A stretch of 64,000 bases of DNA from Inia geoffrensis (GCA_036417435.1 CM070907.1:57892001-57956000), one strand, 5' to 3'. Counted from the stretch's first letter, positions 23,060 through 35,239 are shown. Numbers and translations are program-made. The notes: a model not told the origin generated them from the letters alone.

Positions 23060-23561
23060 AGCAGAATATGCCACTCCAAAATATATCTGTTTGGCATAAG
23101 GATTATTTTGAAATGATTATTTTGAGAAACTGCAGACACAGTAGACACTCTGAAACAGAGTAGAAATTACCCTTCTGGAAGGGAAATTTACATTAGAAAG
23201 GGGGCCTGTAACCAGGAGGGGAGCTATTACCAGAGATCACCCACTTTTTCACCTGAGAGACTTGCCCCTAGGGCGGGGCAGGGAAAATATTTGCCTAGCA
23301 AATATTTCCTCTCCTCACCTGTTGGTGAATTCCCTCCCCTCCATGCTTTGAATCTCCAGGGCCCTATCCCCTTCCTTAACTCAGGATTATAGCTAAGCCT
23401 CAATAGGGTGGCTGCCTTTGAGTCTCACATCTTTGTGGAGTTATTGTATGTATGTATGTGGTTAAAATTATTTTTCTCCTGTTAGTCTGTCTTTGTATTA
23501 CAGGGGGATCTCAGCCAAGAACCTAGAAGGGTAGAGGGAACATCATTTTTCTCCCCTGCAG
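23060..23561 (+). mobile_element. Probable ERV solo LTR, family not named
   Basis: A block of about 500 bp: 'gaatatgccactccaaaata' near the start, 'ctctgaaacagagtagaaat', 'cagagatcacccac' region, 'ggttaaaattatttttctcc', 'cctgttagtctgtctttgta' and 'gatctcagccaagaacctag' near the end, closing at 'tctcccctgcag'. The organisation fits a mammalian ERV LTR. No internal viral sequence accompanies it. Family name not certain. Confidence 0.55.
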
Positions 23562-24544
23562 TATCTAGTTTAAAATTCTGTGAAATAAATAAATGATTTC
23601 TATCTTATAGATTACAAAATGGGGCTCAGGACTGCCAAAAGTCTGGTGATTGGTAGAGACAGGCCCCTTCCCTTAAGCCAGGCCTTGAAGGATGGGTTGG
23701 ATTCTGGCAGTCAGAGATGCCCCCTTGCAGCTACTTTTGATGTAGTACCTATTTATTATTCCTGGTTCTACTTTTGGCCTTCTCTCCTCTTGGGAAGCTG
23801 TTTACTCCGATCTCATCACAGAATTCTTTAGAGCAACGGACTGGGAGTGAATGATCCCCTGAAAGCATGGTTTGGACTCTTTACACTTAGCAAACTACTA
23901 TTCAAGTTTAATCATCGTGGCATCTCTATGTTTCCTGATCTGCGCCCAAATGCTCAGCGAATGAGTAACCACTGTGTTAGTGCTTTAATGATGTTTAAAT
24001 CCCTCTTTTAATTTGCCAAGTGGAAACCTTTCGAACCAACAAACTAATGTTATTACAATCTCAATTTTTTTTTCCCCTCAGAAAAGAGAACAGCGAGGGA
24101 TGTAAAGGTAAATGGGGAAATTGCTAAATCGTCGGGGTTTTATTAAGCAGTCAGTATACTAATCCCAAGGATTACTCATGTCTCTAGTAACATCCTCTAT
24201 GCGTGAGACTGTGTATGAAGATTAGGATAAATTCAGAGAGAAGCAAATACATGTGTATCAACAAGGTAGGCGGTGACTTCTTCTAAGTTCTGCAACACCA
24301 AATAATCCTTTATGTAAGAAGACAGGAACAAGAGAATGAAAAAAATGCTTTAATTTAAACCTCCAAAATTAAGCACTTTCTAGAATGCATCTCCTCCCAT
24401 CCCCCTAATTTTAACAACTGGCTATGGTCATGTTCAGTAATATTGGTCTATAAAATGACGTAAGGAAGTTGGAAGTAAATTGTGATATTTCCCATCCTGA
24501 TAAAGCAAGGGAACACAAGATTTGTTCCCTCCCCCTTGTTTTGT
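23562..24544. other. Unassigned
   Basis: No gene recognised. A T8 run followed by CCCCTC lies near 24066-24080. Frames are short. Confidence 0.45.
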
Positions 24545-24664
24545 CTTTCTTTTTTTTTCTTCCTCCCACCTTCCCTCCCTCCCTCCTCCTCCCCCTTTCC
24601 CTCCCTCCCTCCCTGCCTTCCTGCCTTCCCTTTTCCTTCCTTCCACCCCTCCCTGACTCCTCTC
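24545..24664. repeat. CT-rich low-complexity tract
   Basis: About 120 bp that is almost entirely pyrimidine on the plus strand, with CCTT, CCTC and CCCT units. The opposing 104-codon minus frame (24434-24748) is a G/R/K/E-rich artefact. Confidence 0.95.
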
Positions 24665-24692
24665 TTTATATAACACCTTTTTAATTGAGTAC

Positions 24693-25066
24693 TGTCTTAG
24701 TTTACTAGGGCTGCCATAACAAAATACCACAGGTTGGGTGAAAAACAATAGAAGTGTATTTTCTCACAGTTTTGGGAGCTAGAAGTTCAAGATCAAGGTG
24801 TCAGCAGGTGTGATTACTTTCGAGGCATCTCTCCTTGTCTTGCAAATGGTCACTTTCATGCTACATCCTCACATGGTCTCTCTCCTGTGAGCATGCACCC
24901 CTGATGTCTTTCTGTTAATCCCCTCTTCTTATAAGAATACCAGTTAGATTGGACTACGGCCCAGCCTGGCATCTTTTAAATTAATCACATCTCTATTCTA
25001 ACCTACTGGGATTAGGGCTTCAACATCGGAATGGGGGGCAGGGAGGGGCACAATTCAGTCTATAAC
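24693..25066 (-). mobile_element. MLT1-like MaLR solo LTR
   Basis: The plus strand reads 'tgtcttagtttactagggct' at the start and 'cacaattcagtctataaca' at the end. In between: 'gatcaaggtgtcagcaggtg' and 'cctcttcttataagaatac'. Flanks carry agtac (24688-24692) and agcac (25067-25071), a near-perfect 5-bp duplication. Confidence 0.8.
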
Positions 25067-25079
25067 AAGCACCTAGAGT

Positions 25080-25270
25080 GTTCACAGTTTGCAAGCTCAC
25101 ATAATGTCCTTTCTTATTTCTTCTCTTACTCTTTTTAATTTTCTCTCTAGTTTCCTAAGTTCCTCTCAGAAGCTTTTGAGAAGATTTAACATCCTCCCAG
25201 AAAGATTTTCCATCTTTCTTCTTCATCTTATGTCCATATTATAACTCTTATCACACTTGTTTTTATTACC
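25080..25270 (+). mobile_element. L2-like fragment
   Basis: 'tttcctaagttcctctcaga' and 'gttttattacctagtacctgg' resemble plus L2. Weak. Confidence 0.4.
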
Positions 25271-25558
25271 TAGTACCTGGGGTATTTAGTCAAAATGCTT
25301 TCAAATAACCACAACCATAATTTGACCTAACATCATCACCACGGCCATTATTATACAATCACTACTGTAACTACTACTACTTCTCTTTTCCCTTTTTCTC
25401 CTCCTTTCCTTCCTCCTATGATGAGGACATCTCTCAGGGATGTTGTCAGTACAACAGAGCAAGATGTGCAAAATATCTAAAATTGCCTGGATACTAAGGA
25501 AGGAAGGGGGCAGGGCACAACCATTAAAAGAATGAGACAACCATTAAAAAAAACAGGA
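25271..25558. other. Unassigned
   Basis: No feature that I can support. Confidence 0.4.
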
Positions 25559-26013
25559 TGCCACAAAAAATTGGTTAGAATCTACTAGGCCCAAGATGGC
25601 AGAAAATTTGACTTCCAGTAGACCTTGAGCCTCATTATACACTCATTGTAATATATTACCTTTTAAATGACACACCCACAGGTGCCATGACACTTCCACG
25701 GCTGACCATAAAAGGGCAGAAAGTGGGCAGTGCCCCAATTCCAGGAAATCCCCACCCCTTCTCCAAGATAGTTAGAATATTCCTCCCACTCATTAGCATA
25801 TGAAATTATCCAGCCCATAAAAACTAACCTCTCCATATTTCAGGGTCACCTCTCACCTTCTGAAATGGCCCACACTCTGTCTATGGAGTGTGTATCTCCC
25901 CGAATAAACCTGTTTTCACTTTACTATGGCTCGCTCTTTAATTCTTTCCTATGCGAAGCCAAGGACCCTCAATGGCGGCCCATCCCAGGGATTCACCTGA
26001 GACCTGGGACATG
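25559..26013 (+). mobile_element. ERV1-type solo LTR
   Basis: Begins near 'tgccacaaaaaattggtt'. It shows a TATA-like element at 25816-25823 ('cataaaaa'), a polyadenylation signal AATAAA at 25903-25908, and a U5-like end with 'ctcgctctttaattctttcc' and 'gagacctgggacatgacca'. TATA-to-polyA spacing of 87 bp is normal for an LTR R region. No gag, pol or env sequence is adjacent, so it is a solo LTR. Boundaries are approximate and no target duplication was found. Confidence 0.65.
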
Positions 26014-26599
26014 ACCATCCTCTTGAGCTCCACTTTTCCTATAACAATACTACAGCCAAAAATGTTAGTACCTTCCCTGTCAAATGAGTGAAAGAAAAAA
26101 AAAAAAAAATCAGGAAGCAATCGATCCCTTTCCCTTGTCTCATTCCTCCTTTGGTTTGGTCTTTGGCTTAAGAAAATGTTATATACCTTGGCTTCTAGGC
26201 CCCATGGAAGGGTTTGGCCAGCTCAGAGTTGTTAAGCTATTTTCAAGAGCCCTGCCCCTTCCCCTCATCCAGACCTCTCCAGGACAATTACCCGCTGCAT
26301 TCAGAGGCACAGCAGCACATTCCACAGCTGGCAAGCTTAGGCACTTGTGACCCTGGTGGCCTTGATTGACTTGGCAAGGGCTTGGCCACCCCACCACAAA
26401 CCTCAGGGCTGTGGTCTTTTCCTTCCCCCTCATTATCTGCCTCCTCCCAGGCTGGTAGAGCCTGGGCCAAGTCAGACCATTTGTGCTTTAATAAACACAT
26501 CTGAATGGGAGGGAGATGCTGCTTTCCAAGGAATCAAAGCTGATATGCTCCTTAAGGAGTTTTTAAATCAGGAAGGGGGATGAGAAAAGCTGAATGTAG
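26014..26599. other. Unassigned
   Basis: No gene recognised. Overlapping short frames on both strands (26084-26583) have no motif. An A11 run lies at about 26097-26108. Confidence 0.4.
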
Positions 26600-26765
26600 C
26601 TGCCTTCTCCCCTTCCTTCTTCCCTACCCTCCCTCCCTCCTTCTTTCTTTTTCTTTTCTTTCCCACTGTCTTACTTTTTCTCTCCCTCTCTCTCTTTTCC
26701 CTTCCTTTCTCCTTCTTGATATCCTTTTTCATCCTATTTGCTCAATCTTTCTCTTTTTCTTTCTC
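26600..26765. repeat. CT-rich low-complexity tract
   Basis: Pyrimidine-rich on the plus strand with CTTT, CCCT and CTCT units. It gives rise to an artefactual L/S/F/P-rich plus frame at 26580-26822. Confidence 0.9.
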
Positions 26766-27629
26766 ATTTTTTTCTTTCATTATAATAATTGTCTCATGTA
26801 TAAGTTAATGGAAATATCCTAAGATATGCATCATATGTGGCTCCAAACTAAAACAAAGGGGGGCTTCTATACTTGTTCCTGTTTATATTTACAAAAGTAT
26901 GGGTAGCTGAATCAGTAGAAAGTAGCAAAGTCCTTCTGATAAACGGAGTTCAGAATTTCTTCCCTAACCATGTATATTTTCTTTCTTTTTTTCACTATAC
27001 TGTATTTTGTTTGATTGCTTCTTTGTATGTTCACCTCAGTCACATGAGAACAGAACTCAAATTTTCTCAATTAACACAATATTATTACTGTGTATTGAAT
27101 TAATGGAGCTCCTACTATGGACCACCCTTGACTTCTGGGAATGCACCTCAGTTGGCTCTGGTGCATTAGCCTATGATAGACTATGGAATTCTCTTTGCTT
27201 TTATTTTACATTGTTTTTGTTTTGCATTACCACACAAGAGAAAGACTTGTCTACAGCTTTCAGCATTTGTTTTGGTATCCGTGTAGGGCTTGTCAAACAA
27301 AGAGGTGGACTCTACCCCCACCTCCCACCCTGCCCCAACTGTTTTTCAAATAACTGAAATGGCTGCTCTTTAAAAATTTGAGTCAAGTCATCTGACCCTG
27401 ACATTTTTTAGAACTATAATCAGTGGTGTGCTGGTAGTCAATGTTAAATAAGCAGTTCTTCAGGTGGAATAAAAAGTCACTGATTTGTTGCATTTGCTGA
27501 TTTCTGTAATGTAAATATTCCCACCAGGGCTGATTTCAAGTTTATTAACATGATGTCATTGAACTTGAAGGTGGTTAGGAGCGCACAATCATCCTTCACA
27601 AAATCAGGGCCAGACAGCTCCACCTTACT
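26766..27629. other. Unassigned
   Basis: No gene recognised. The 116-codon plus frame at 27007-27357 has no domain that I recognise. A possible old repeat begins near 27490. Confidence 0.4.
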
Positions 27630-28060
27630 GCTGGTTGTAGATCTTTGATCACTTTCTCAATTTTGTTAACTGCCTAGGTTATCTGGTCCTTATGGAGTCA
27701 GTTTTGGTGACATATTTTCTTAGAAAATCATTCATTTCAACCAGATGTTCAAAAGTATCATTTAGTCTTGCAAAGTAATTTGATTAGGATTCTTTTTACT
27801 TCCTTGATATCTCTGATAACCTCCCATCCCCATCCTTTTCATACAAATGTTGTATATTTGTATTGTCTCTCTTTGTTTTTATCAGGCTCACTGGAGCTTC
27901 TGTAATTTTGAATTGTTTGTTTCCTTTTCAAAGAAACCGATTCTTAAATTTGCTTGTCAGTTTTATTACTTTTTTGGTTTTCTGATATATAATTTTCCAC
28001 CTATCTTTATCTTCTAATTTACCTGAATTTTTTAAAAAAAGTTTTGAGTTTTTATAAAGT
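27630..28060 (-). mobile_element. Old L1M/HAL1-like fragment
   Basis: 'actttctcaattttgttaac', 'ttagaaaatcattcatttca', 'cttgatatctctgataacct', 'ttttatcaggctcactggag' and 'ccttttcaaagaaaccg' follow antisense LINE-1 ORF2 order. Too decayed for frames. Confidence 0.55.
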
Positions 28061-30787
28061 ACCAAGCATTGAGAGTATACAATAGATAAACAGCATTTAT
28101 TATTATTATGTAAACACATTTATGAATAAAATATCACTTAGTGTATACTGGTTTCAGATATTATGCTAGATATATATTTTTTACAATTTTGAATTGGATT
28201 CATTAGCTATAGAACATACTCTATGCTCTTTACAATACAATCAAAACTTGCTTCATGTCTACATTTCTGCAATCCCATCAAGGGTGTTAGAAAACATCAT
28301 TTGGATATTCCTCTTGTTTCATCCATGCCAGTGGCCATTCCTTCTACCCCAGGTGCCTTATATGGCTACCGAGTCTCTTTTGGTTCCCAACTCCCATGTT
28401 CCTAACTTATGTCCTCATTTAAGTCAGATCCCCTCTCACCACCCTTCTCTCTCTGATGACAGGCTGCCTCCCAGTCACTCTTTGGGACAGAAAATGAAAT
28501 TTCCTATGATCATGGCCTGTGCTGCCTGTGATGGTTTGTATTAACACCAGGCCACTTGGATGTTTTCTGGGATACAGAAACAATCTAAAATTTAGATTTG
28601 TCAAAGAACTGCACTTCCTGTAGAGACTCTGAAGAATTGGGTCACTGACTTTTAGGACATGTGGACAATGAAGGGATGTGCATTAAGCTCTTATTCGCTC
28701 AACTCACTTTCTGAGCATCCCATGTGAAGGGTAATTTGAGGTCAGCCGGGAGGAGGTGGATTGGTGATAGCTAGTTAACTGTAGTTAACTAGTCCACTGT
28801 ACAGAGTAGTATGAGTATGGAATCCAAGTGAAAGTTGATTAAGGCAGAAGAAAAAGGAGGAACAAAAGTATTTTGGTTGAGTTCTTACCATGCATCAGAT
28901 CCTACTTAGTTTTACCATCTGTAATGTGGGGAAAATGCAAGTTTCATTTGGTGGTTGTAAAGATCAATGAGTTGGTATGTTGTCTGCCATGTAGCAGGCA
29001 CTCAATAAGCATGTGATCACTTAATGCTTGGATTCCATACAGTTTTAGTCATATAGTTAGTAGCAGAGTTGACATAAGATGTTCTGACTCCAGATCCACT
29101 ATAGACCAAGTTGGCGAAAAACTATCAATTAACAGATTGCGTATGATGTGACCCAATGTTTCTTAGGCTTCCCTTTAAAAGTGACCCCTGCAGAAGGAAA
29201 ATGCTACTTTCTGTCACTTTGTGGTTTTAGAAAAGCTAACTTTACCTTATTTCAGTCAAAGTTTAATTCCTTCTCTATGGAAAGAGATGTATACAGCTAT
29301 CCTAGAATTTCCCCATTTCCTACTTAATTTGTACATTGTTATTACTAGATTCTACATCTACTTTTTGAATCACTTAGGAGGTAATCTTTCTAAAGGTGGT
29401 TATATTTCTCCATTTAACTCTGCCTCACATTTGGGATGTCAATTTAATTCAACAACTTTTACTAAGTACCTACTAGGTATAGACATCATCCCACAGGTTG
29501 CTTTTATAGAAAGCAACCCAGTTATTCATGTTCATCCATTCATCCATCCATCCACCTTTATACCCACCTGACTACTGATTCAGTAGGCATACCTCCTTGG
29601 ACCACTAATCTGGGCTATTTATATATGTGTTAGGCCCTGGCTCAGACGACAATTTGTAGTCTCTGCCCACAGAGGGGTTAGAGTTGAGTTTTGGAGCCAG
29701 ATACATGATCAGAACCTTCAAAGAAATGTGGCAAGGACAGCAATCAAGGTCTGTCCAGAGAATGAAAGGAAGGGGAGTGGAGGGATGGCTACATCAGACA
29801 GGAAGCAGTGATTGTCAGAAAGACTTCACAGAGGAAATAGGCTGAGGATGTGAGGTTTAGGGAGGAGGAGGTCAGAAAGAAAAGAGCCTTAAATAAAAGC
29901 TCTGGAAACATTAAAAGGAAAAGATGATACGAATAGATTAGACATGGTATTTCTTAACTTATAGTAAGAAAATTTCTTTGCTCCTCCCAGACAAGGGTGT
30001 AGATTGGCATTTGTTTGTTTGATGGAAATAATTTAGAATAACATACAGGGATGCTATGTAACAAGGCAGACAGCTTTCTGAGATCTGATGCATGCATTCT
30101 GACTTCTTTTTTCTTTCTCCTTTTTTTCCCTTGAAACATTATTGACAGTCGCTGCTATAGTCCAGCACTCCTGAAGTTGACATATGCTGAGTGACAGATC
30201 CAAGATAAGAGTGAAATACATTTGAATGTGCTGATAAAGAAAAAATGGGAAAGGGGTGAAATTACAGATATAAAGGTTTATCTTTAAAGCTCTTAGGGGG
30301 ATAAATTGCTAATCAGGAATAGAAGTGCATAGAGGTGTGGTAAGTTTGAATGCAGAAACCCTTCTGGGATGGAAACTCTTTTCTAGCGTGTAGTGGTTTT
30401 ATATGAAGTCTAATGAGATCTGTTTGAAAGTGCTGGCTTCCTTTTGTGTGAAAGAGAATTGTCAAGAGATTTTCAAATGTCTGAATGAACAGTAATAAGC
30501 CCAACAGGGCCAAGATGGGGTGTCCGATTGGCCAAGTGCTATAAAAGCTATCTTTGGAAATGCCATCTGCAATAATCCACTCTGTTCCCATTAATTTCTG
30601 ACAAATGGAGACCGTCGGCAAGGAAATAACACTGACATTGATCAAGTCAATCACACCTTTACTTATAACCTTAATTCCAGCATATCCTACCATTTTATGC
30701 TCATTGAAACACATTTGTACACACATGTAAGCACACGCACACTCGTACATATGGGTATTCATAAAGCATAAGTAATTTCAATTCTTA
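28061..30787. other. Long stretch without a recognised gene
   Basis: No gene that I can support. A MIR 3' part lies at about 28915-29012 ('taccatctgtaatgtgggga', 'gcaggcactcaataagcat'). A short L2-like antisense piece lies near 29440-29500. A (CATC)n stretch lies at about 29530-29552. The 149-codon minus frame at 30313-30762 and the 116-codon plus frames at 28194 and 29221 have no recognisable domains. Confidence 0.45.
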
Positions 30788-30799
30788 TCCTGTCATCAA
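30788..30799. repeat. L1 target-site duplication, left copy
   Basis: 'tcctgtcatcaa', identical to the copy at 36130-36141. It abuts the 3' (poly-T on plus) end of the minus-strand L1. Confidence 0.85.
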
Positions 30800-31164
30800 A
30801 AAATTTTTTTAAACATCTTTATTGGAATATAAATGCTTTATATTCTTGTGTTAGTTTCTGCTGTATAACAAAGTAAATCAGCTATACGTATACATATATC
30901 CCGATATCCCCTCCCTCTTGCATCTCACTCACACCTTCCCTATCTCACCCCTTTAGGTGGTCACAAAACACTGAGCTGATTTCCCTGTGCTATGTGGCTG
31001 CTTCGCACTAGCTATCTATTTTACATTTGGTAGTGTATACAGGTCAAGGCTACTCTCTCACTTCGTCCCAGCTTACCCTTCCCCCTCCCCATGTCTTCAA
31101 GTTCATTCTCTACATCTGCACCTTTATTCTGTCTGGCCCCTAGGTTGTTCAGCAACATTTTTTT

Positions 31165-34100
31165 TTTTTTTTTTTAGATTCCATATATATGTGTTAGCAT
31201 ATGGTATTTGTTTTTCTCTTTCTGACTTACTTCACTCTGTATGACACACTATAGGTCCATCTACCTCACTACAAATAACTCAATTCCGTTTCCTTTTTAT
31301 GACTGAGTAATATTCCATTGTATATATGTGCCACATCTTTTTTATCCATTCATCTGTCAGTGGATACTTAGGTTGTTTCCATGTCCTGGCTATTGTAAAT
31401 AGTGCTGCAGTGAACATTGTGGTACATGAGTCTTTTTGAATTATGGTTTTCTCAGGGTATATGGCCAGCAGTGGGATTGCTTGGTCATATGTTATTTCTA
31501 TTTTTAGTTTTTTAAGGAACCTCCATACTGTTCTCCATAGTGGCTGTATCAGTTTACATTCCCACCAACAGTGCAAGAGGGTTTTCTTTTCTCCACACCC
31601 TCTCCAGCATTTATCGTTTGTAGATTTTTTGATCATGGCCATTCTGACTGGTATGAGGTGATACCTCACTGTAGTTTTGATTTGCATTTCTCTAATGATT
31701 AGTGATGTTAAGCATCCTTTTATGTGTTTGTTGGCAATCTGTATATCTTCTTTGGAGAAATGTCTATTTAGGTCTTCTGCCCATTATTGGATTGGGTTGT
31801 TTGTTTTTTTGATATTGAGGTGCATGAGCTGCTGGTATATTTTGGACATTAATCCTTTGTCAGTTGCTTCATTTGTAAATATTTTCTCCCATTCTGAAGA
31901 CTGTCTGTTTGTCTTATTTACGGTTTCCTTTGCTGTGCAAAAGCTTTTAAGTTTCGTTAGGTCTCATTTGTTTATTTTTGTTTTTATTTCCATTTCTTTA
32001 GGAGGTGGGTCAAAAAGGATCTTGCTGTGATTTATGTCATAGAGTGTTCTGCCTATGTTTTCCTCAACAGTTTTATAGTGCCTGGCCTTACATTTAGGTC
32101 TTTAATCCATTTTGAGTTTATTTTTGTGTATGGTGTTAGGGGTGTTCTAATTTCATTCTTTTATATGTAGCTCTCCAGTTTTCCCAGCACCACTTATTGA
32201 AGAGGCTGTCTTTTCTCCACTGTATATTCTTGCCTCCTTTATCAAAGATAAGGTGACCATATGTGTGTGGGCTTATCTCTGGGCTTTCTATCCTGTCCCA
32301 TTGATCTATAGTTCTGTTTTTGTGCTGATCTGTCTTGTTCCTGATCTCAGTGGAAATGGTATCAGTTTTTCACCATTGAGAACGATGTTGGCTGTGGGTT
32401 TGTCATATATGGCCTTTATTCCGTTGAGGTAAGTTCCCTCGATGCCTATTTTCTGGAGAGTTTTTATCATAGATGGGTGTTGAATATTGTCAAAAGCTTT
32501 ATTTGCATTTATTGAGGTTATCATATGGTTTTATCTTTCGAGTTGTTAATATGGAGTATCACATTGATTTGCATATATTGAAGAATCCTTGCATTCCTGG
32601 AATAAACACCACCTGATCATGGTGTATGATCCGTTTAATGTGTTGTTGGATTCTGTCTGCTAGTATTTTGTTGAGGGTTTTGGCATCTATGTTCATCAGT
32701 GATACTGGCCTGTAGTTTTCTTTCTTTGTGACATCTTTGTGTGGTTTTGGTATCAGGGTGATGGTGGCCTTGTAGAATGAGTTTGGGAGTGCTCCTCCCT
32801 CTGCTGTATTTTGGAAGAGTTTGAGAAGGACAGGTGTTAGTACTCTAAATGCTTGACAGAATTCGCCTGTGAATCCATCTGGTCCTGAGCTTTTGTTTGT
32901 TGGAAGATTTTTAATCACAGTTTCAATTTCAGTGCTTGTTATGGTTCTGTTTATATTTTCTATCTCTTCCCGGTTCAGACTCAGAAGGTTGTGTGTTTCT
33001 AAGAATTTGTCCATTTCTTCCAGGTGGTCCATTTTATTCGCATAGAGGTGCTTGTAGTAACCTCTCACGATCCTTTGTATTCCTGCAGAGTCAGTTGTTA
33101 CTTCTCATTTTTCATTTCTAATTCTATTGATTTGAGTCTTCTCCCTTTTTTTCTTACTGAGTCTGGCTAATGGTTTATCAATTTTGTTTATCTTCTCAAA
33201 GAGCCAGCTTTTAGTTTTATTGACCTTTGCTATCGTTTCCTTCATTTCTTTTTCCTTTATTTCTGATCGGATCTTTATGATTTCTTTCCTTCTGCTAACT
33301 TTGGGGTTTTTTGTTCTTTTTTCTCTAATTGCTTTAGGTGTAAGGTTAGGTTGTTTGAGATGTTTCCTGTTTCTTGAGGTAGTATTGTATTGCTATAAAC
33401 TTCCCTCTTAGAACTGCTCTTGCTGTATCCCATAGGTTTTGCATCTTCGTGTTTTCATTGTCATTTGTGTCTAGGTACATTTTGATTTCCTCTTCGATTT
33501 CAGTGAGCTCTTGGTTATTTAGTAGTGTATTGCTTAGCCTCCATCTGTTTGTATTTTTTACAGATTTTTTCCTGTAATTGATATCTAGCCTCATAGTGTC
33601 ATGGTTGGAAAAGGTACTTGATATGATTTCAATTTTCTTAAACTTACCAAGGCTTGATTTGTGACCCAAGATATGATCTATCCTAGAAAATGTTCCATGA
33701 ACACTTGAGAAGAAAGTGTATTCTGTTTTTTTTTTGGATGGAACGTCCTATAAATATCAGTTAAGTTCATCTTGTTCAATGTGTCATTTAAAGCTTGTGT
33801 TTCCTTATTTATTTTCATTTTGGATGATCTGTCCATTGGTGAAAGTGGGGTGTTAAAGTCCCCTACTATTATTGTGTTACTGTTGATTTCCCCTTTTATG
33901 GCTGTTAGCATTTGCCTCATGTATTGAGGTGCTCCTATGTTGGGTGCATAAATATTTACAATTGTTATATCTTCTTCTTGGATTGATACCTTGATCATTA
34001 TGTATGTCCTTCTTTGTCGCTTCTAATAGCCTTTCTTTTAAAGTTTATTTTGTCTGATGTGAGATTTGCTACTCCAGCTTTCTTATGATTTCCATTTGCA

Positions 34101-34286
34101 TGGAAAACTTTTCCATCCCCTCATTTTCAGTCTGTATATGTCCCTAGGTCTGAAGTGGGTCTCTTGTAGACACCATATGTATGGGTCTTGTTTTTGTATC
34201 CATACAGCCAGTCTATGTTTTTTGGTTGGAGCATTTAATCCATTTACATTTAAGGTACTTATCGATATGTATATTCCTATTCCCAT
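31165..34286 (-). pseudogene. L1 ORF2 remnant (endonuclease and reverse transcriptase)
   Basis: In life ORF2p nicks the target and reverse-transcribes L1 RNA. Recognisable pieces: endonuclease start at 34286-34083 (TLNVNGLNAPTK, LQETHF), endonuclease middle at 33998-33678 (NIYAPN, GDFNTPLSP), endonuclease end and linker at 33669-33346, RT at 33068-32559 ([29 protein letters not shown]), RT at 32524-32306 ([18 protein letters not shown]) and the C-terminal region at 31687-31280 with a cysteine-containing CWRGCGEK...LLHCWWEC stretch. Breaks: frameshifts between pieces, a gap at 33071-33345 with no open frame, and a deletion near 32330 that joins SGTRQ to the downstream HKNR-IDQW region. RT motif A has Asn where the catalytic Asp is expected, and motif C (FADD) is absent. 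Non-functional. Confidence 0.92.
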
Positions 34287-34344
34287 TTTCTTAATTGTTT
34301 TGGGTTTGTTTTTGTAGGTCTTTTCCTTCTCTTGTGTTTTCTGC

Positions 34345-35239
34345 CTAGAGAAGTTCCTTTAGAATTTGTTGTAATGCTGGTTTGGTGGTGCTGAATTCTC
34401 TTAGCTTTTGCTCGTCTGTAAAGTTTTTAATTTCTCCATTGAATCTGAATGAGATCCTTGCCGGGTAGAGTAATCTTGGTTGTAGGTTTTTCCCTTTCAT
34501 CACTTTAAATATGTCCTGCCACTCCCTTCTGGCTTTCAGAGTTTCTCCTGAACGATCAGCTGTTAACCTTATGGGGAAGCCCTTGTATGTAATTTTTTGC
34601 TTTTCCCTTGCTGCTTTTAATATTCTTTCTGTGTATTTAATTTTGATAGCTTGATTGATAATGTGTCTTGGTGTGCTTCTCCTTGGATTTATCCTGTATG
34701 GTACTCTCTGCACTTGCTGGACTCGATTGACTATTTCCTTTCCCATTAGTTTCCAACTTCCCTAATATAATCTCTTCAAATATTTTCTCAGTCCTTTTCT
34801 TTTTCTCTTCTTCTTCTGGGACCCCCATTATTCAAATGTTGGTGCATTTATTGTTGTGCCTGAGGTCTTTGAGACTGTCCTCAATTCTCTTCATTCTTTT
34901 TTCTTTATTCTGCTCTGCAATAGTTATTTCCACTATTTTATCTTCCTGGTCACTTATCCGTTCTTCTGCCTCAGTTATTCTGCTATTGATTCCTTCTAGA
35001 GAATTTTTAATTTCATTTATTGTGTTGTTCATCGCTGTTTGTTTGCTCTTTAGTTCTTCTAGGTCTTTGTTAAACGTTTCCTGTATTCTCTCCATTCTAT
35101 TTCCAAGATTTTGGATTATCTTTACTCTCATTTCTCTGAATTCTTTTTCGAGTAGACTGCCTATTTCCTCTTCATTTGTTTGGTCTGGTGGGTTTTTACC
35201 GTGCTCCTTCATCTGCTGCATACTTCTCCGTCTTCTCAT
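34345..35239 (-). pseudogene. L1 ORF1 remnant (RNA-binding coiled-coil protein)
   Basis: ORF1p normally forms trimers and coats L1 RNA. The start is likely the Met at 35239 (MRRRRS), followed by a coiled coil rich in E, K, I and N (GIN SRITEAEERISDQEDK part) to 34835. A TGA at 34832-34834 interrupts the frame; the related sequence has an Arg CGA-type codon there, so CpG decay is likely. The same frame continues with GVPEEEEKKK, then a frameshift at about 34745-34770 leads to the C-terminal half (VPYRINPRRSTPRH, ARREWQDIFKVMKGKNLQP, FSTTKPALQQILKELL), which ends normally at 34345. Confidence 0.9.

Noticed and set aside
25559..26013. Full provirus at either ERV1-type LTR
   Set aside because: There is no second LTR copy of the same kind within the window and no gag, pol or env-like frame nearby.
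30313..30762. 149-codon minus-strand open frame as a gene
   Set aside because: No domain recognised, no upstream signal. A rough estimate gives several frames this long by chance in 64 kb on six frames.
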